A DNA stretch of 54,855 bases from an uncultured Bacteroidota bacterium (GCA_902557655.1 CACEAZ010000011.1:1-54855); one strand, 5' to 3'. Shown: positions 9,490 to 19,335, counted from the first letter of the stretch. The notes: generated by a model not told the origin, from the letters alone. Translations and numbers: made by a program.

Positions 9490-10887
9490 TTAATAGTGGA
9501 GTTTAACATAGTCCTCATTTTTTAATTTACCCGTCAAATTTTGAGGTACTTTATTCCATTTTGAGTTTTTATCCAAAGGGTGAAGGGTCGGTTTTAATAT
9601 TGAGATTGGATCTTCCAAAAGAAAATCTTCTTGACTTTTCATCCAATTTTCTAAAGCGATTGATAATCTGTTTCTTATTTTTTTGTATTTAATATTCTTT
9701 ATCAAATTTACTTTTTGATATGGGTCTTTTTCTAAATCGTATAATTCTTCATAGGGAACATTCGGAAAAGATTCTGCTCCAATTTTGGCAAATTCGTTTA
9801 TAATGAGATTGTCACCCAAATTTGAATTGACAACCTCAATAGAATTAAAATTTCTTATTAATTTAAATCTCTTTCCCCTTACCATTCTTGACGGAAATAT
9901 TTTACATTCCCTAATATTTTGTCTAGTCGCTACACCATATATATATTCATTAATTTGTTTGTCGTCACCATTTAATGACTTTACAAAACTTTTCCCATCA
10001 ATTTCTCTTGGGATTTTGGTTTTTGATACTTCTAAAATTGTAGGTAAAACATCTACAAGAGTCAATAATGCTTCAGAAGTTGTGTTAGGCTTGATTTTGC
10101 CAGGCCATCTAACAATAAATGGAAGACGAATTCCTTGTTCTTGTAAACTCCACTTACCACTCAAGCCATGGTCCGAAGCATATATAAACATAGAGTTTTC
10201 ATCATGACCATGCTTGTCAACCATTTCTAAAACTTTTCCAAGCTGATCATTATCATCTTGAATGTTTTGATAATAACCAGGTTTGTGATTGCCTACATAA
10301 GATGGGTCATATGGCAATTTATATATGTCCTGTTTGCTATAATTAGATGTTTTTGGAAAGGGGCCATGAGGATAGTCTGAAGCAATAATTAAACAAAATG
10401 GTTTATTTACGTTTTTTAAATAATCATCAATTTTTTCTAGCGGTAAATATCTGTTGTTAACTTTTGGGAAATAATGTGTCCAGTCAAATACTTTGTTTGG
10501 TTTGACATGGCTCTTGCCAGCTAAGACTACTTCATATCCAGATTCCTTTAACAATGATGTAATACTTTTAATATTAGGCTTCACACCAATATGATTTGCC
10601 ATACACCCGTTTTTCACTGGATACATTCCTGTAAAAATTTGCGATCTACTAGGGGCACAAATAGCCTGACCGGTATAAAAATTGCTAAATTTAATTCCTT
10701 GGGTTGCTAGAAGATCTGCATTACTAGTTTCAACTTTTGGGTTGCCATAAATTCCGTAATCTAAAAGATCCTGATCATCTGAAAGATAAAAGATTACATT
10801 TGTAGGTTTTTCTTTTTGAGCGTAAAAACTGTTAAAAAATAATAAAAATATTAGCACCAAATAATAAGTAGATCTGTTTATTTTCAT
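9490..10887 (-). CDS. S1-family sulfatase, secreted
   Basis: The 465-residue protein has a cleavable signal peptide (YYLVLIFLLFFNSFYAQ) and no lipobox, unlike its two neighbours. The sulfatase core shows FYLSDDQDLLDYG (metal ligands), AICAPSRSQIFTGMYP (Cys77, canonical C-x-P-S-R) and YASDHGLSG. The C-terminus has EELYDLEKDPYQKVNL, the usual sulfatase ending. Its start overlaps the GH30 gene's stop by 4 bp, so the two are translationally coupled, and its stop is next to the start of the following sulfatase. It resembles SGSH/arylsulfatase-like groups; the exact subfamily and substrate cannot be fixed from reading alone. Soluble, periplasmic action on sulfated oligosaccharides is inferred. Confidence 0.92.
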   Translation of the reverse strand: MKINRSTYYLVLIFLLFFNSFYAQKEKPTNVIFYLSDDQDLLDYGIYGNPKVETSNADLLATQGIKFSNFYTGQAICAPSRSQIFTGMYPVKNGCMANHIGVKPNIKSITSLLKESGYEVVLAGKSHVKPNKVFDWTHYFPKVNNRYLPLEKIDDYLKNVNKPFCLIIASDYPHGPFPKTSNYSKQDIYKLPYDPSYVGNHKPGYYQNIQDDNDQLGKVLEMVDKHGHDENSMFIYASDHGLSGKWSLQEQGIRLPFIVRWPGKIKPNTTSEALLTLVDVLPTILEVSKTKIPREIDGKSFVKSLNGDDKQINEYIYGVATRQNIRECKIFPSRMVRGKRFKLIRNFNSIEVVNSNLGDNLIINEFAKIGAESFPNVPYEELYDLEKDPYQKVNLIKNIKYKKIRNRLSIALENWMKSQEDFLLEDPISILKPTLHPLDKNSKWNKVPQNLTGKLKNEDYVKLHY

Positions 10888-13037
10888 TGTTTGATTATCT
10901 TTTTTGTTATAGTTTTTTCATCACTCATAGAGCTTATCTTTAGCAAGTAAGTTCCTTTTTGAAACTCGGATATATCGATAGAAGCCTCATTATCAAAAAT
11001 GGTTTTTTGCATAATTTTTTGCCCTTTTAAATCAAAAATATTTAGTGAGTATTTAGAATAGTCAGTGAATAATATATTGATTTTATCTTCAGATGGATTC
11101 GGATATAATCTAACCTCAAGTAAATTATTATTTGCAAGGTAATTGGACGAGTTAGATAAAGATTCGTCGATGTTAAAAACAAAAGATGTTAAAGAAAGTT
11201 CAGGTAAGGTTGTTGTAAAATATCTGTCATAATAATTGATTTCTTGTGTTCCAAGGGATGTGAATTCTTCTGAGGCGTTATTAGTAGTTAGAATTCGCTC
11301 TACCGAAATTGCTCCAATTGGAATGTCCATCGAAAAGTCTTTTTCTTCTCCTTCGTTAAATACTTGCAAAATGATTTTAGATTCATCTTCTGAAATAAAT
11401 CCCCCAACATAAACTCCATTTTCATTAGTAGAATTTGAAGTTATCAAACTATAACCCTTTTTAACAAGGTTAGTGAAATGCTTAAATGAATAGTATCTTT
11501 TTGGTAAAATTATTTCACCTGCAGGATTCCATGCAACTAAACTAGAATAACCATTACTATCAGCTTCCTCATAAAATAAGTGTAGCATATAAGCAGTTAC
11601 TCCCCCTTCGTTAAAACCTCTTAATATCCACTTAATATAATTAGCTGCATCATTCATTGATTGATCTGTACTGTTAAGGTTTGCCGACTCGGTTACCCAA
11701 ACGGGTTTACCATTAGCAGCTACTTTTAACGCATTCCAATTAGCATTGTGATTGGGATCTGCATATGTATGAGTGCCAACAATATCAACAGCTTCCTCAG
11801 CTGCAGAATTTTGAAACATTGCATTAATATAATTTGTTGCAGAGGTTCCTGCATTTTGAGATTCAACTCTAAAACATTCAGGGGAAACTATTTTAATATG
11901 GTCTAATCCAGAGTTTGCTAACCTTGAATTTAAATTGATTAAAATACTAGATAGCTCTGAAGGTGTAGTGTTCATGGATTCGTATGAAACCTCATAGTCA
12001 GGCTCATTGGTAGGTGAAATTGCAGTAACTTCTATTCCATACCTTGACTCCATGCCACTTAAAAAAGCAACAAGAAGCTCGCTAAATTCAGATTCTCCTC
12101 CGCTGATTAAAGTACCTCCTCCATTATGTTGGCCGTTGGTTTTAAGCCACCCTGGAGCACTATTACTGTTTCCAATTACATGGTCAAAACCATTAATACT
12201 TAAATTAAAAGCATTTTGTAGCGCTTCACCAACATATCTAGTTCTCCAATTATTAGGGTCACTATCATATCTTGTCCAGTCAAGTTGTGATTCGTCTAAG
12301 CTGTATGGGTCATTATTGTCATTTTCAGGCTCTAAATCATGATACACAAAAAAACGAATCATATTAACTTCAAGATCTTCAAAACAATATTCCTCTATCT
12401 GTTCTCTAAATGAATCGTTTAAGACATATAGGTGTTCTGTTCTTCTTTTAATTCCTGCACCAAAACCATCGACAACTTGTAATTTTTCATTAGGTTCAAA
12501 AGTGATTCTGTCTCCGGGAGAAATACTTACTTCATCTAAAAAATAAGTTACATCAGACTGCATATACCAAAACCTTACCCTATTGTTATCGCTAGAATGT
12601 TCAACAGTGAAGGTATGGCTATATCTTTTCCATTCATTAGTTATCCAAATATTTTGACCCTGATAACTTCCAGACACTTCAGACTGAAATACAAGTTTCA
12701 TTTGTCGCGAGTCTGCTCCCTCAACTTTAGCATAAAAAGTCACTGTATACTTTTGGCCAGCATTAACTTGAAATGGATATTCACTTTTTGAACTAACATG
12801 CCATCCGTTTGCCCCTAATGAATGTACTTCGCACTTCAAAGCTTTTGTACTACCCTGAATTAAATTGTCTGTTTCAATTGAGTATATTGCATCCCCACCC
12901 TCATTAGCTTGATGGCTCCAATATTCAAATTCATTGTTTTCAATATCCTCTAAAATACCATTAGCAAGTGGAAGTTGATTCTGGGAAGCAATTGAAAGTA
13001 TAGAAATACTCCAAAAAAATACTATTTTTTTAATCAT
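10884..13037 (-). CDS. GH30-like glycoside hydrolase with N-terminal CBM-like domain and T9SS tail
   Basis: The 717-residue protein has a signal peptide (to about SQN, residue 20), a jelly-roll binding domain (about 30-174), a clan GH-A (beta/alpha)8 barrel with a GH30-type side beta-domain (about 178-630), and a T9SS type A sorting domain (YPNPSEDKINI to the end). The likely acid/base is Glu345 in ISPTNEP and the likely nucleophile Glu450 in VWVTESAN. The two Glu are 105 residues apart, as expected for the family. VDGFGAGI near 189 is the usual GH30 opening strand. The binding domain is homologous to the stand-alone protein at 3092-3628. The subfamily is not resolved: beta-1,6-galactanase, xylanase and glucanase groups all share these motifs. 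It is the first enzyme gene after susD, separated by a hairpin. Confidence 0.88.
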   Translation of the reverse strand: MIKKIVFFWSISILSIASQNQLPLANGILEDIENNEFEYWSHQANEGGDAIYSIETDNLIQGSTKALKCEVHSLGANGWHVSSKSEYPFQVNAGQKYTVTFYAKVEGADSRQMKLVFQSEVSGSYQGQNIWITNEWKRYSHTFTVEHSSDNNRVRFWYMQSDVTYFLDEVSISPGDRITFEPNEKLQVVDGFGAGIKRRTEHLYVLNDSFREQIEEYCFEDLEVNMIRFFVYHDLEPENDNNDPYSLDESQLDWTRYDSDPNNWRTRYVGEALQNAFNLSINGFDHVIGNSNSAPGWLKTNGQHNGGGTLISGGESEFSELLVAFLSGMESRYGIEVTAISPTNEPDYEVSYESMNTTPSELSSILINLNSRLANSGLDHIKIVSPECFRVESQNAGTSATNYINAMFQNSAAEEAVDIVGTHTYADPNHNANWNALKVAANGKPVWVTESANLNSTDQSMNDAANYIKWILRGFNEGGVTAYMLHLFYEEADSNGYSSLVAWNPAGEIILPKRYYSFKHFTNLVKKGYSLITSNSTNENGVYVGGFISEDESKIILQVFNEGEEKDFSMDIPIGAISVERILTTNNASEEFTSLGTQEINYYDRYFTTTLPELSLTSFVFNIDESLSNSSNYLANNNLLEVRLYPNPSEDKINILFTDYSKYSLNIFDLKGQKIMQKTIFDNEASIDISEFQKGTYLLKISSMSDEKTITKKIIKQ

Positions 13038-13059
13038 CCTCAGTGAATATATAAAAACC

Positions 13060-13090
13060 TAACCCGCATTTAGAAATAGTATGCGGGTTA
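13060..13090 (-). terminator. Hairpin between susD and the enzyme genes (attenuator or partial terminator)
   Basis: A perfect 10-bp stem, TAACCCGCAT paired with ATGCGGGTTA, encloses an 11-nt loop. On the minus strand it is followed by GGTTTTTATAT, a short T-tract. It sits in the 61-bp gap after the susD stop and before the GH30 start. It could terminate part of the transcripts or protect the susCD mRNA 3' end, making susCD more abundant than the downstream genes. Confidence 0.6.
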
Positions 13091-13098
13091 AATTAAAA

Positions 13099-14628
13099 TT
13101 AATCTAAATCTATTAATTCATTTGTGTTAATCTCTATCAAAGGAATTGGCAAAGACATAACTTGTGAAGGATCCGTGCTTAAAGTCAAGTCCACAGCTGG
13201 ATTATGAATAGGATTGTTATTGTGAAATAGGATTGTTCTATTTAAAAAATTATCAAAACCTCTTCTTCTATTATTGTGTGCATCTTCTCCTTCTCCCAAT
13301 ACTTCAAATCTGTATTCATACATAATTGCTTGTCTAAACTCATCCTGAGTTCCAAAGTAAGCTCCTTGAGGACTCATCCCAACTCTACTCAGAAGCTCAG
13401 TAACAAAACCTAATTGTTGTCCATTATCTAGTTCATTTGAAATTTCAGCTAACATAATCAATAGCTCACCATATCTATAAATTATTAAATTCTGATCGCC
13501 ATACTGATTGCTGTGCTGCGTGTCCTTTTCAGTGAATTTGAAAAAGTAAGGGTGAGCTTTTGAAAAATTAGGTCTGTTAGGGTTTGAGGGGTATACCGTC
13601 ACAGTATTACCATTATCAGCTCTTTGATAAGAGTGTAAGTAAGTTCCTTCTAATCTAGGGTCATTTGGATAGACAGATTCGTGGTGATTATACACATCGG
13701 CATGTACACGTAACCAACCAAAATGCTGCCCCAACTTATACTTAAATGGTGTAAAATTTCTTCCCATTTGTGAGTTTGCTGCATCCTGACTAATCTGTAG
13801 TTCCCAAATTGATTCGGAAGAATTTTCGTTAGTATCAGTGAATAAACTTCCATAATCTGCAACAAGACTATATTGTCCGTAAACTTCAATTGCTTGCTCA
13901 TATGCTAATTGCCAATAATCCATTTCACTAATTCCATCCGCTCTTAAATCTGGGTTTGTAGCCAATGTCATATATACTTTAGCTAATAACATATTTGCTG
14001 CATATTGCTCAGGATATCCAATGCCACTTGAGCCGTTCATTAAAGTTAATGCCATTTGAGCATCGGCAATAATTTGAGCATAAACATCTTTAGATGAAGT
14101 AGTAGCTAAATGTAAATTTTCATTATTTGGAAGAGACAGCCAAAGCGGTACATCTCCCCAAAGCCTCGTTAATGAAAAATATGACCATGCTCTCACAAAA
14201 TATGCCTGACCAGCTATATCATTAAATCCGGATTCATCTGAAGATGTCGGTTCATTCACAGTTACTATGTTGTGTATTGCGCCATTACATCTCGCTATGG
14301 CAGAATATACTCCACCCCACATAGCCTCTGTGTCTGCATCATAAGTAGGTTTCAAAGAAAATAGATTGGCGTTATTTATATTATTTACATTATTTCCGCC
14401 ATTTTTTCCAGCCGTGAATAAACCTGAAAATCCATTTATAGCAAATATTCTTCTTTCCTGAGCATTGTAGCTTGTTAGGGCTTGATATATGCCATCAAGC
14501 GCTCCCTTAGCTACATTTATATCTGAGTATACCGCGTTAGAGTCTAAAAATATTGGGTCTTCGTCTAAATCACAGGATGTGAAAAAAAGACCAATTATTG
14601 ATAATAATATTATTTTAAAATTTTTCAT
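13099..14628 (-). CDS. susD: SusD/RagB-family glycan-binding outer membrane lipoprotein
   Basis: The 509-residue protein has a lipoprotein signal (IIGLFFTSC, Cys19). It shows family features: an N-terminal YSDINVAKGALDGIYQAL helix, the helical TPR-like region with GQAYFVRAWSYFSLTRLWGD near residue 140, and the C-terminal segment with RYGELLIMLAEISNE and RRGFDNFLNR. SusD proteins sit on the outer face of the outer membrane as a lid over the SusC channel and bind glycan. The gene lies 29 bp after the susC stop in the usual order, and is followed by a hairpin and the enzyme genes. Glycan specificity cannot be read from the sequence. Confidence 0.96.
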   Translation of the reverse strand: MKNFKIILLSIIGLFFTSCDLDEDPIFLDSNAVYSDINVAKGALDGIYQALTSYNAQERRIFAINGFSGLFTAGKNGGNNVNNINNANLFSLKPTYDADTEAMWGGVYSAIARCNGAIHNIVTVNEPTSSDESGFNDIAGQAYFVRAWSYFSLTRLWGDVPLWLSLPNNENLHLATTSSKDVYAQIIADAQMALTLMNGSSGIGYPEQYAANMLLAKVYMTLATNPDLRADGISEMDYWQLAYEQAIEVYGQYSLVADYGSLFTDTNENSSESIWELQISQDAANSQMGRNFTPFKYKLGQHFGWLRVHADVYNHHESVYPNDPRLEGTYLHSYQRADNGNTVTVYPSNPNRPNFSKAHPYFFKFTEKDTQHSNQYGDQNLIIYRYGELLIMLAEISNELDNGQQLGFVTELLSRVGMSPQGAYFGTQDEFRQAIMYEYRFEVLGEGEDAHNNRRRGFDNFLNRTILFHNNNPIHNPAVDLTLSTDPSQVMSLPIPLIEINTNELIDLD

Positions 14629-14657
14629 ATTTAAAGAATTTAGTTTTTTTAGTTTAT

Positions 14658-17600
14658 TTAAAATCCAACATTAAGTCCCACAACAAAGGTTCTAGCATTC
14701 GCTCTTCCATTCCAATCCACTCCATTTATAAGGCCATTATATAAAAAGCTCGAAATTTCAGGATCGTATCCACTATAGTTTGTCCAGGTTATCAGATTTT
14801 GTCCTGCGATAAATAATTTTAAATTACTTATAGAGTCTATATTGTTAACATCAAAGTCGTATGCAATCGTTAAATTACTCAACCTCAAATAACTTCCATC
14901 CTCAATGATTCTGTCAGTCATAGCTGGTTGACCATTTGTAGAATATCCAATCCTAGGATAAATATTTGTTTGAGCATCGGGTCTCCACGCATTAAAATAC
15001 GCATCTGGCGCAATATTTAAATAGGTTAATCCTTCAGCATTATTTAATTGTAATAAATTTCCATTTGCTATATCATTACCATAAACTCCGTTAAAAAGAA
15101 TATTAGCTGAAAGCCTCTTATAGGTTAAATTAAAATTAAAACCATATATAAAATCTGGATTTGGATTTCCAATAAATGTTCTATCGCTTAGGTCAATGAT
15201 TCCATCTCCATTTTGATCAACAATCTTTACATCACCAGGTACTGCAAGATTTCCAAAAACCTCTGGAAGAGCATCTCCAGTTTGATAAATTCCGTCAGTT
15301 TCCAATCCATAAAATAAACTTGTCTCCTCTCCTTCAACAAATACGTTTGCAGGATATCTAAATAAATTACTTCTTGTTACTTCTGAACCAAAATAAAATC
15401 TTCTTTCCTCAGCAATTCCATCAACAAAAAATTCGTCCAATGGTTGAGAAGAAAGATCTGTAATTTTGGTTTTATTAATTCCTATGTTTCCTCCGAATGA
15501 CAAGGTCAAATCCTGATTTGAAATTAGGTCTGTATTTAATGAAAGTTCAACACCTTTATTGGTGATTTCACCTTTGTTAACCAAAATGCTTTGAAACCCA
15601 GAAGACGTTGGAATACTAGCTCTTTGAAGTAGATCCTTGGTAGTCTTTTCATAAACATCAAAGGTTCCTGTAATTTTTTGATTCTTTGTGGAAAAGTCAG
15701 CACCGAAATTTAATTGCTCTGTTGTTTCCCAAGTCAAGTCTGGGTTTGCTATATTCTGCAGTGCAATTGGAACATTTGTACCTCCATCAGCATTTCCATA
15801 TAAATTAGCTGAAGCTCCATAATTTGAAAGTGTTCCGTAAGAACCAATTCCGTGATTTCCTATTTGACCCCATCCACCTCTCAGCTTAAGTTCTTCAAAT
15901 AATTTTAAGTCATTATTCTGATGAACATTCCATGCCAGGGCAAAAGAGGGGAAAAAACCATACCTGTTATTTTGAGCAAATTTTGACACTCCATCCCGCC
16001 TAAAAGTTGCAGTTAAAATATATGTATTATCATAAGTGTAATTAAATCTTCCCAAAAGAGAAAAAATTTGTTGATCCCCTTTGATAAAAGTTAACGGCCT
16101 GGTTACAACTTGACCAAAGGCTGGATTTTGAGTTGTAAACTGGGTGGTCACAAAATCCTCAACTGCATAAATATTATTATTAACTTTTCTTACATCGTAT
16201 GTTACCCCTAACACACTGTTTATTCTATGCTTTCTTTTCAGTGTTCTGTTAAATCTTAAAAAGTTATTAACTTGAAATGAGGAATTATTTAGACCTGTGA
16301 TTTGCAGAGAACCATTTGCATTATTCCCTTGCCAAGTAGTTGTTCCAAAAAATCTTCTTCTTTCTTTTGTTCTGATATTCCCTCCGATTTTTACCTGATA
16401 TCTTAATCCTTGAACTGGCAGCTTATAGGTTAATGCTAGATTTCCAATATATCTACTTTCTTTTGAGATGTCTTCAAAATCATTAATCCATGAAAAGGGG
16501 TTAGAAATATCCAAGTCTTCACCAAAATCCTCAAATTCTTCGGTTATTATAGGTCTAAAAGAAATTACCTGTTTGATAAAACTTTGATTTGATCCTCCCA
16601 GTAAATCTCCGCTTTCAGCAAAATTAGTAGAGCTCAAATATCCACTCATTCTAGCCTCTAAGATTAGCTTGTCATTAAGGTCTTGATTAAAATTGATTCT
16701 CATATCACCGCTTTTAAATGATGAAGTAGGAACAATTCCTTGTTGATCATCAAAGCCCGCAGAGATATAATAATTACCATTGTCTGTTCCGCCTGAAACT
16801 GATCCGCCTACTTTTCTGCTTATTCCACTTCTGTAGATCTCATCTTGCCAATGATAGGATCTAGCTGGAATATCTGAAATAGCTCCAGTTGTAATATCAA
16901 CTCCGTATATTGTATAATCGTCAATGATATATCCAGGAACGACACCGTTACCCGCATTTACTTCATTTACATAAGCTGCATAACCATAGGGATCAAGAAC
17001 ATCGTATTTTTTAGAGATAACTCTGACCGATGTGTTGGAGAATGCCTCAATATTAACTTTACCACTCTTTCCTTTTTTGGTTGTAATAACAACAACTCCA
17101 TTTGCTCCTCTTGAACCATAAATAGCTGTAGCTGATGCGTCTTTTAAAACTTGAATACTTTCTATATCTCTAGGATTAATTCCGTTTAAACCATTTTGAC
17201 TTTCTTGACCAAAGTTACCAACACCAGCAGGCAAAACATCTTCACCGGCAGAAGAAATTATGACTCCGTCCACTACATACAAGGGTTCGTTATTTCCCCT
17301 AAGACTATTAGTTCCTCTAATTTTTACACTTATACCTGAACCTGGATTACCTCCGTTTTGAACAACTTGAACTCCAGCAGCCCTACCTTGAAGAAGTTGA
17401 TCTATAGAATTAGACTGGTTTGCGACTTCTTCTTCAACTTTGACGGATGATAAAGATCCTGTCAAATCCTTTTTCAAGACGGATCCATAACCAATTACAA
17501 CTACTTCTTCAAGCTGCTCTAAATCAGGAAGCATCATAATACTGATATTATCGTTAGAAGAAGCGTCTACCTCCTGAGATGAATATCCAAGATATGAGAA

Positions 17601-17807
17601 AATTAAAACTTTTGGTTTTCCAGAAGGTATTGTTATTGAATAGTTCCCGTCAAAGTCAGTCAATGCGCCAATATTAGAGTTTTGAACTGTAATATTTACC
17701 CCAATAAGTGGCATATTATTTTCATCATTCACTACACCCGAAATCGTTTTCGTTTGTGAGAAAACAAAAATCGGAAACAAAATAAATACTAAAAGTAAGT
17801 TTTTCAT
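14658..17807 (-). CDS. susC: SusC/RagA-family TonB-linked outer membrane transporter
   Basis: The 1,049-residue protein has, in order: a signal peptide (LLLVFILFPIFVFSQ); a carboxypeptidase-like regulatory domain (about 20-95, ISGVVNDENNMPLIGVNI to SYLGYSSQEV); a TonB-box-like LEEVVVIGYGS near 100; a plug domain with GxAAGVQVVQNGG, IRGTNSLRGNNEPLYVVDG and IQVLKDASATAIYGSRGANGVV; and a beta-barrel ending in FVVGLNVGF. It imports oligosaccharides in a TonB-dependent way together with SusD. It is the first gene of the minus-strand locus, with a 240-bp region shared with a divergent gene upstream. No anti-sigma interacting (STN) domain is visible at the N-terminus, so it is unlikely to be a FecA-type signalling receptor. 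Confidence 0.97.
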   Translation of the reverse strand: MKNLLLVFILFPIFVFSQTKTISGVVNDENNMPLIGVNITVQNSNIGALTDFDGNYSITIPSGKPKVLIFSYLGYSSQEVDASSNDNISIMMLPDLEQLEEVVVIGYGSVLKKDLTGSLSSVKVEEEVANQSNSIDQLLQGRAAGVQVVQNGGNPGSGISVKIRGTNSLRGNNEPLYVVDGVIISSAGEDVLPAGVGNFGQESQNGLNGINPRDIESIQVLKDASATAIYGSRGANGVVVITTKKGKSGKVNIEAFSNTSVRVISKKYDVLDPYGYAAYVNEVNAGNGVVPGYIIDDYTIYGVDITTGAISDIPARSYHWQDEIYRSGISRKVGGSVSGGTDNGNYYISAGFDDQQGIVPTSSFKSGDMRINFNQDLNDKLILEARMSGYLSSTNFAESGDLLGGSNQSFIKQVISFRPIITEEFEDFGEDLDISNPFSWINDFEDISKESRYIGNLALTYKLPVQGLRYQVKIGGNIRTKERRRFFGTTTWQGNNANGSLQITGLNNSSFQVNNFLRFNRTLKRKHRINSVLGVTYDVRKVNNNIYAVEDFVTTQFTTQNPAFGQVVTRPLTFIKGDQQIFSLLGRFNYTYDNTYILTATFRRDGVSKFAQNNRYGFFPSFALAWNVHQNNDLKLFEELKLRGGWGQIGNHGIGSYGTLSNYGASANLYGNADGGTNVPIALQNIANPDLTWETTEQLNFGADFSTKNQKITGTFDVYEKTTKDLLQRASIPTSSGFQSILVNKGEITNKGVELSLNTDLISNQDLTLSFGGNIGINKTKITDLSSQPLDEFFVDGIAEERRFYFGSEVTRSNLFRYPANVFVEGEETSLFYGLETDGIYQTGDALPEVFGNLAVPGDVKIVDQNGDGIIDLSDRTFIGNPNPDFIYGFNFNLTYKRLSANILFNGVYGNDIANGNLLQLNNAEGLTYLNIAPDAYFNAWRPDAQTNIYPRIGYSTNGQPAMTDRIIEDGSYLRLSNLTIAYDFDVNNIDSISNLKLFIAGQNLITWTNYSGYDPEISSFLYNGLINGVDWNGRANARTFVVGLNVGF

Positions 17808-18001
17808 GATTAGCTGGTTTCAGTTTATTAATTTAAAAATTTAATAATAATAAATATAGTATTAAACAATAGTTTAAAAAATAATTGTCTAAAAAATTAG
17901 ATACATTTTTATTAAAAGTATAGAGTTATTGATTAAATAATGTGAAATTCTTAAAATTTATAGAATTACTTTGATATTAAACTAATTATTTGATTGAGTG
18001 T

Positions 18002-18033
18002 TTTGCTATGTATGCATAGTATATCTATATTTG
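18002..18033 (+). promoter_or_regulatory. Bacteroidota-type promoter (TTTG-N20-TAnnTTTG)
   Basis: A -33 box TTTG (18002-18005) and an exact -7 box TATATTTG (18026-18033) are separated by 20 nt, the optimal spacing. Transcription would begin near 18040, a few bases before the ATG at 18048. This rules out the longer start at 17994, which lies upstream of the promoter. It serves the T9SS protein that diverges from susC. The rest of the 17808-18047 spacer is AT-rich. A weaker TATATTTA at 17851-17858 on the minus strand could serve susC. Confidence 0.75.
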
Positions 18034-18047
18034 TAAAAAATTATAAA

Positions 18048-19331
18048 ATGAAAAATTTATTCGCACTTTTATCCCTTTTTTGTATAACTTCTATAAATGC
18101 TCAAATATCACTTCCAATAGATTTTGAAAATGACCAAGTTCTAAATGAAGATATCGTTAATTTTAACGGAGGATCAGGTTATGTAGTTTATAACCCTCAA
18201 ATTGACGATAACAATCCAAGTGAGCATGTAGGTGTTATTATTCGGGATGGCGGAGATATATGGGCCGGCAGTTATATCGAACTTGACAGTTATTTAGATT
18301 TTTCAACCGACACTCACATTTCAATGAGTGTTTACACTCCAATCTCTGGACTAACAGTTAAATTTAAATTAGAAGGTGATAATGGTGCACAAACCGAGCG
18401 TGATGCATCCACGGACCTATCAAATGAATGGGAAACCCTTTCTTGGAATTTTACAGGAGAGCCTTCAAACACTTATAACAAACTAGTTTTGATGTTTGAT
18501 TTTGGAAATGTTGGCGATGGTAGTGTTAATTCAACTTTTTATTTTGACAATATTACTACATTTGATCCGTCAGGGGGCTTAAATCAAATTGATTTACCGG
18601 TTACATTTGAGGATCCAGAAGTTTATTATTCGCTAATTGACTTTGAAGGTAATGGACCTTCTACAATTGTTGAGGAAGGAGGCAATCATTATGTTCAGGT
18701 TATAAAAACCGATGAATCAGGCACATCCGCTGGGGTAACTATTGGAACTGAAGAAGGATTTGCAACTGATATTCCAATTACAAGTAGTGATACTAAAATG
18801 TATGCTCATGTATACGTGGAAGGAACTACACAAACTGGCATTCCGGTCCGGTTTAAAATTGAAAACTCAAATGACCCAACTCAGTCTGTTGAAACTGAAA
18901 CATTTACAACAGTTGCGGGTGAATGGGAAGTTCTAGAATTTGATTTTAGTAATGAAGCAACGGGGACTGCGGCTCTAAATACAAGTTATCCTTTTAATAT
19001 GGCTTCTATCTTTTTTAATTTTGGCTCCGTTGGTGATAATGAAACTATTTATCGTTTTGATAATGTTTCATTTGGATCGCCAATATCTTTAAGTGTCGAT
19101 GATAATATTTCTTCATCATATATGATTTATCCTAATCCGTTTGTTGATAAAATAAATGTTTTTGGAATTGAAGGAGATGAGATCATTTTTATCAATGATA
19201 TTGTTGGTAAAGAAATCTTTAGAGGGGTTGGACTAGAAGAAATTAACCTCTCAAGTTTTGAAAAAGGAACATACTTTTTGACTCTTTCAAAAGGCAGTCA
19301 AAGCAGTACATTTAAAGTCATAAAAAAATAA
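18048..19331 (+). CDS. Secreted two-module carbohydrate-binding-like protein with T9SS tail
   Basis: The frame opens further upstream, but the ATG at 18048 begins a proper signal peptide (MKNLFALLSLFCITSINAQ) and lies just after a matching promoter, giving 427 residues. Two tandem jelly-roll modules follow, each starting LPIDFE/LPVTFE and ending FYFDNITTF/YRFDNVSF, with FGNVGD/FGSVGD near the end of each. The C-terminus is a T9SS type A sorting domain (YMIYPNPFVDKINV onward). No catalytic residues are evident. Such proteins near susCD are usually surface glycan-binding proteins; this role is inferred. It is divergent from susC, so it could be co-regulated with the locus from the shared spacer. 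Confidence 0.85.
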   Translation: MKNLFALLSLFCITSINAQISLPIDFENDQVLNEDIVNFNGGSGYVVYNPQIDDNNPSEHVGVIIRDGGDIWAGSYIELDSYLDFSTDTHISMSVYTPISGLTVKFKLEGDNGAQTERDASTDLSNEWETLSWNFTGEPSNTYNKLVLMFDFGNVGDGSVNSTFYFDNITTFDPSGGLNQIDLPVTFEDPEVYYSLIDFEGNGPSTIVEEGGNHYVQVIKTDESGTSAGVTIGTEEGFATDIPITSSDTKMYAHVYVEGTTQTGIPVRFKIENSNDPTQSVETETFTTVAGEWEVLEFDFSNEATGTAALNTSYPFNMASIFFNFGSVGDNETIYRFDNVSFGSPISLSVDDNISSSYMIYPNPFVDKINVFGIEGDEIIFINDIVGKEIFRGVGLEEINLSSFEKGTYFLTLSKGSQSSTFKVIKK

Positions 19332-19335
19332 TCAA

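Noticed and set aside
9489-9518. Overlap of two sulfatase genes by 29 bp
   Set aside because: It vanishes if the downstream ATG at 9488 is used, which also gives a proper lipoprotein signal.
9785-10207. 140-codon plus-strand frame inside a sulfatase gene
   Set aside because: It lies wholly within a conserved sulfatase on the other strand, has no family features, and its codons mirror the sulfatase; a shadow frame.
10884-13037. Assignment of the GH30 enzyme to a precise substrate
   Set aside because: The visible motifs are shared by several GH30 subfamilies, and no subfamily-specific residue could be read with confidence.
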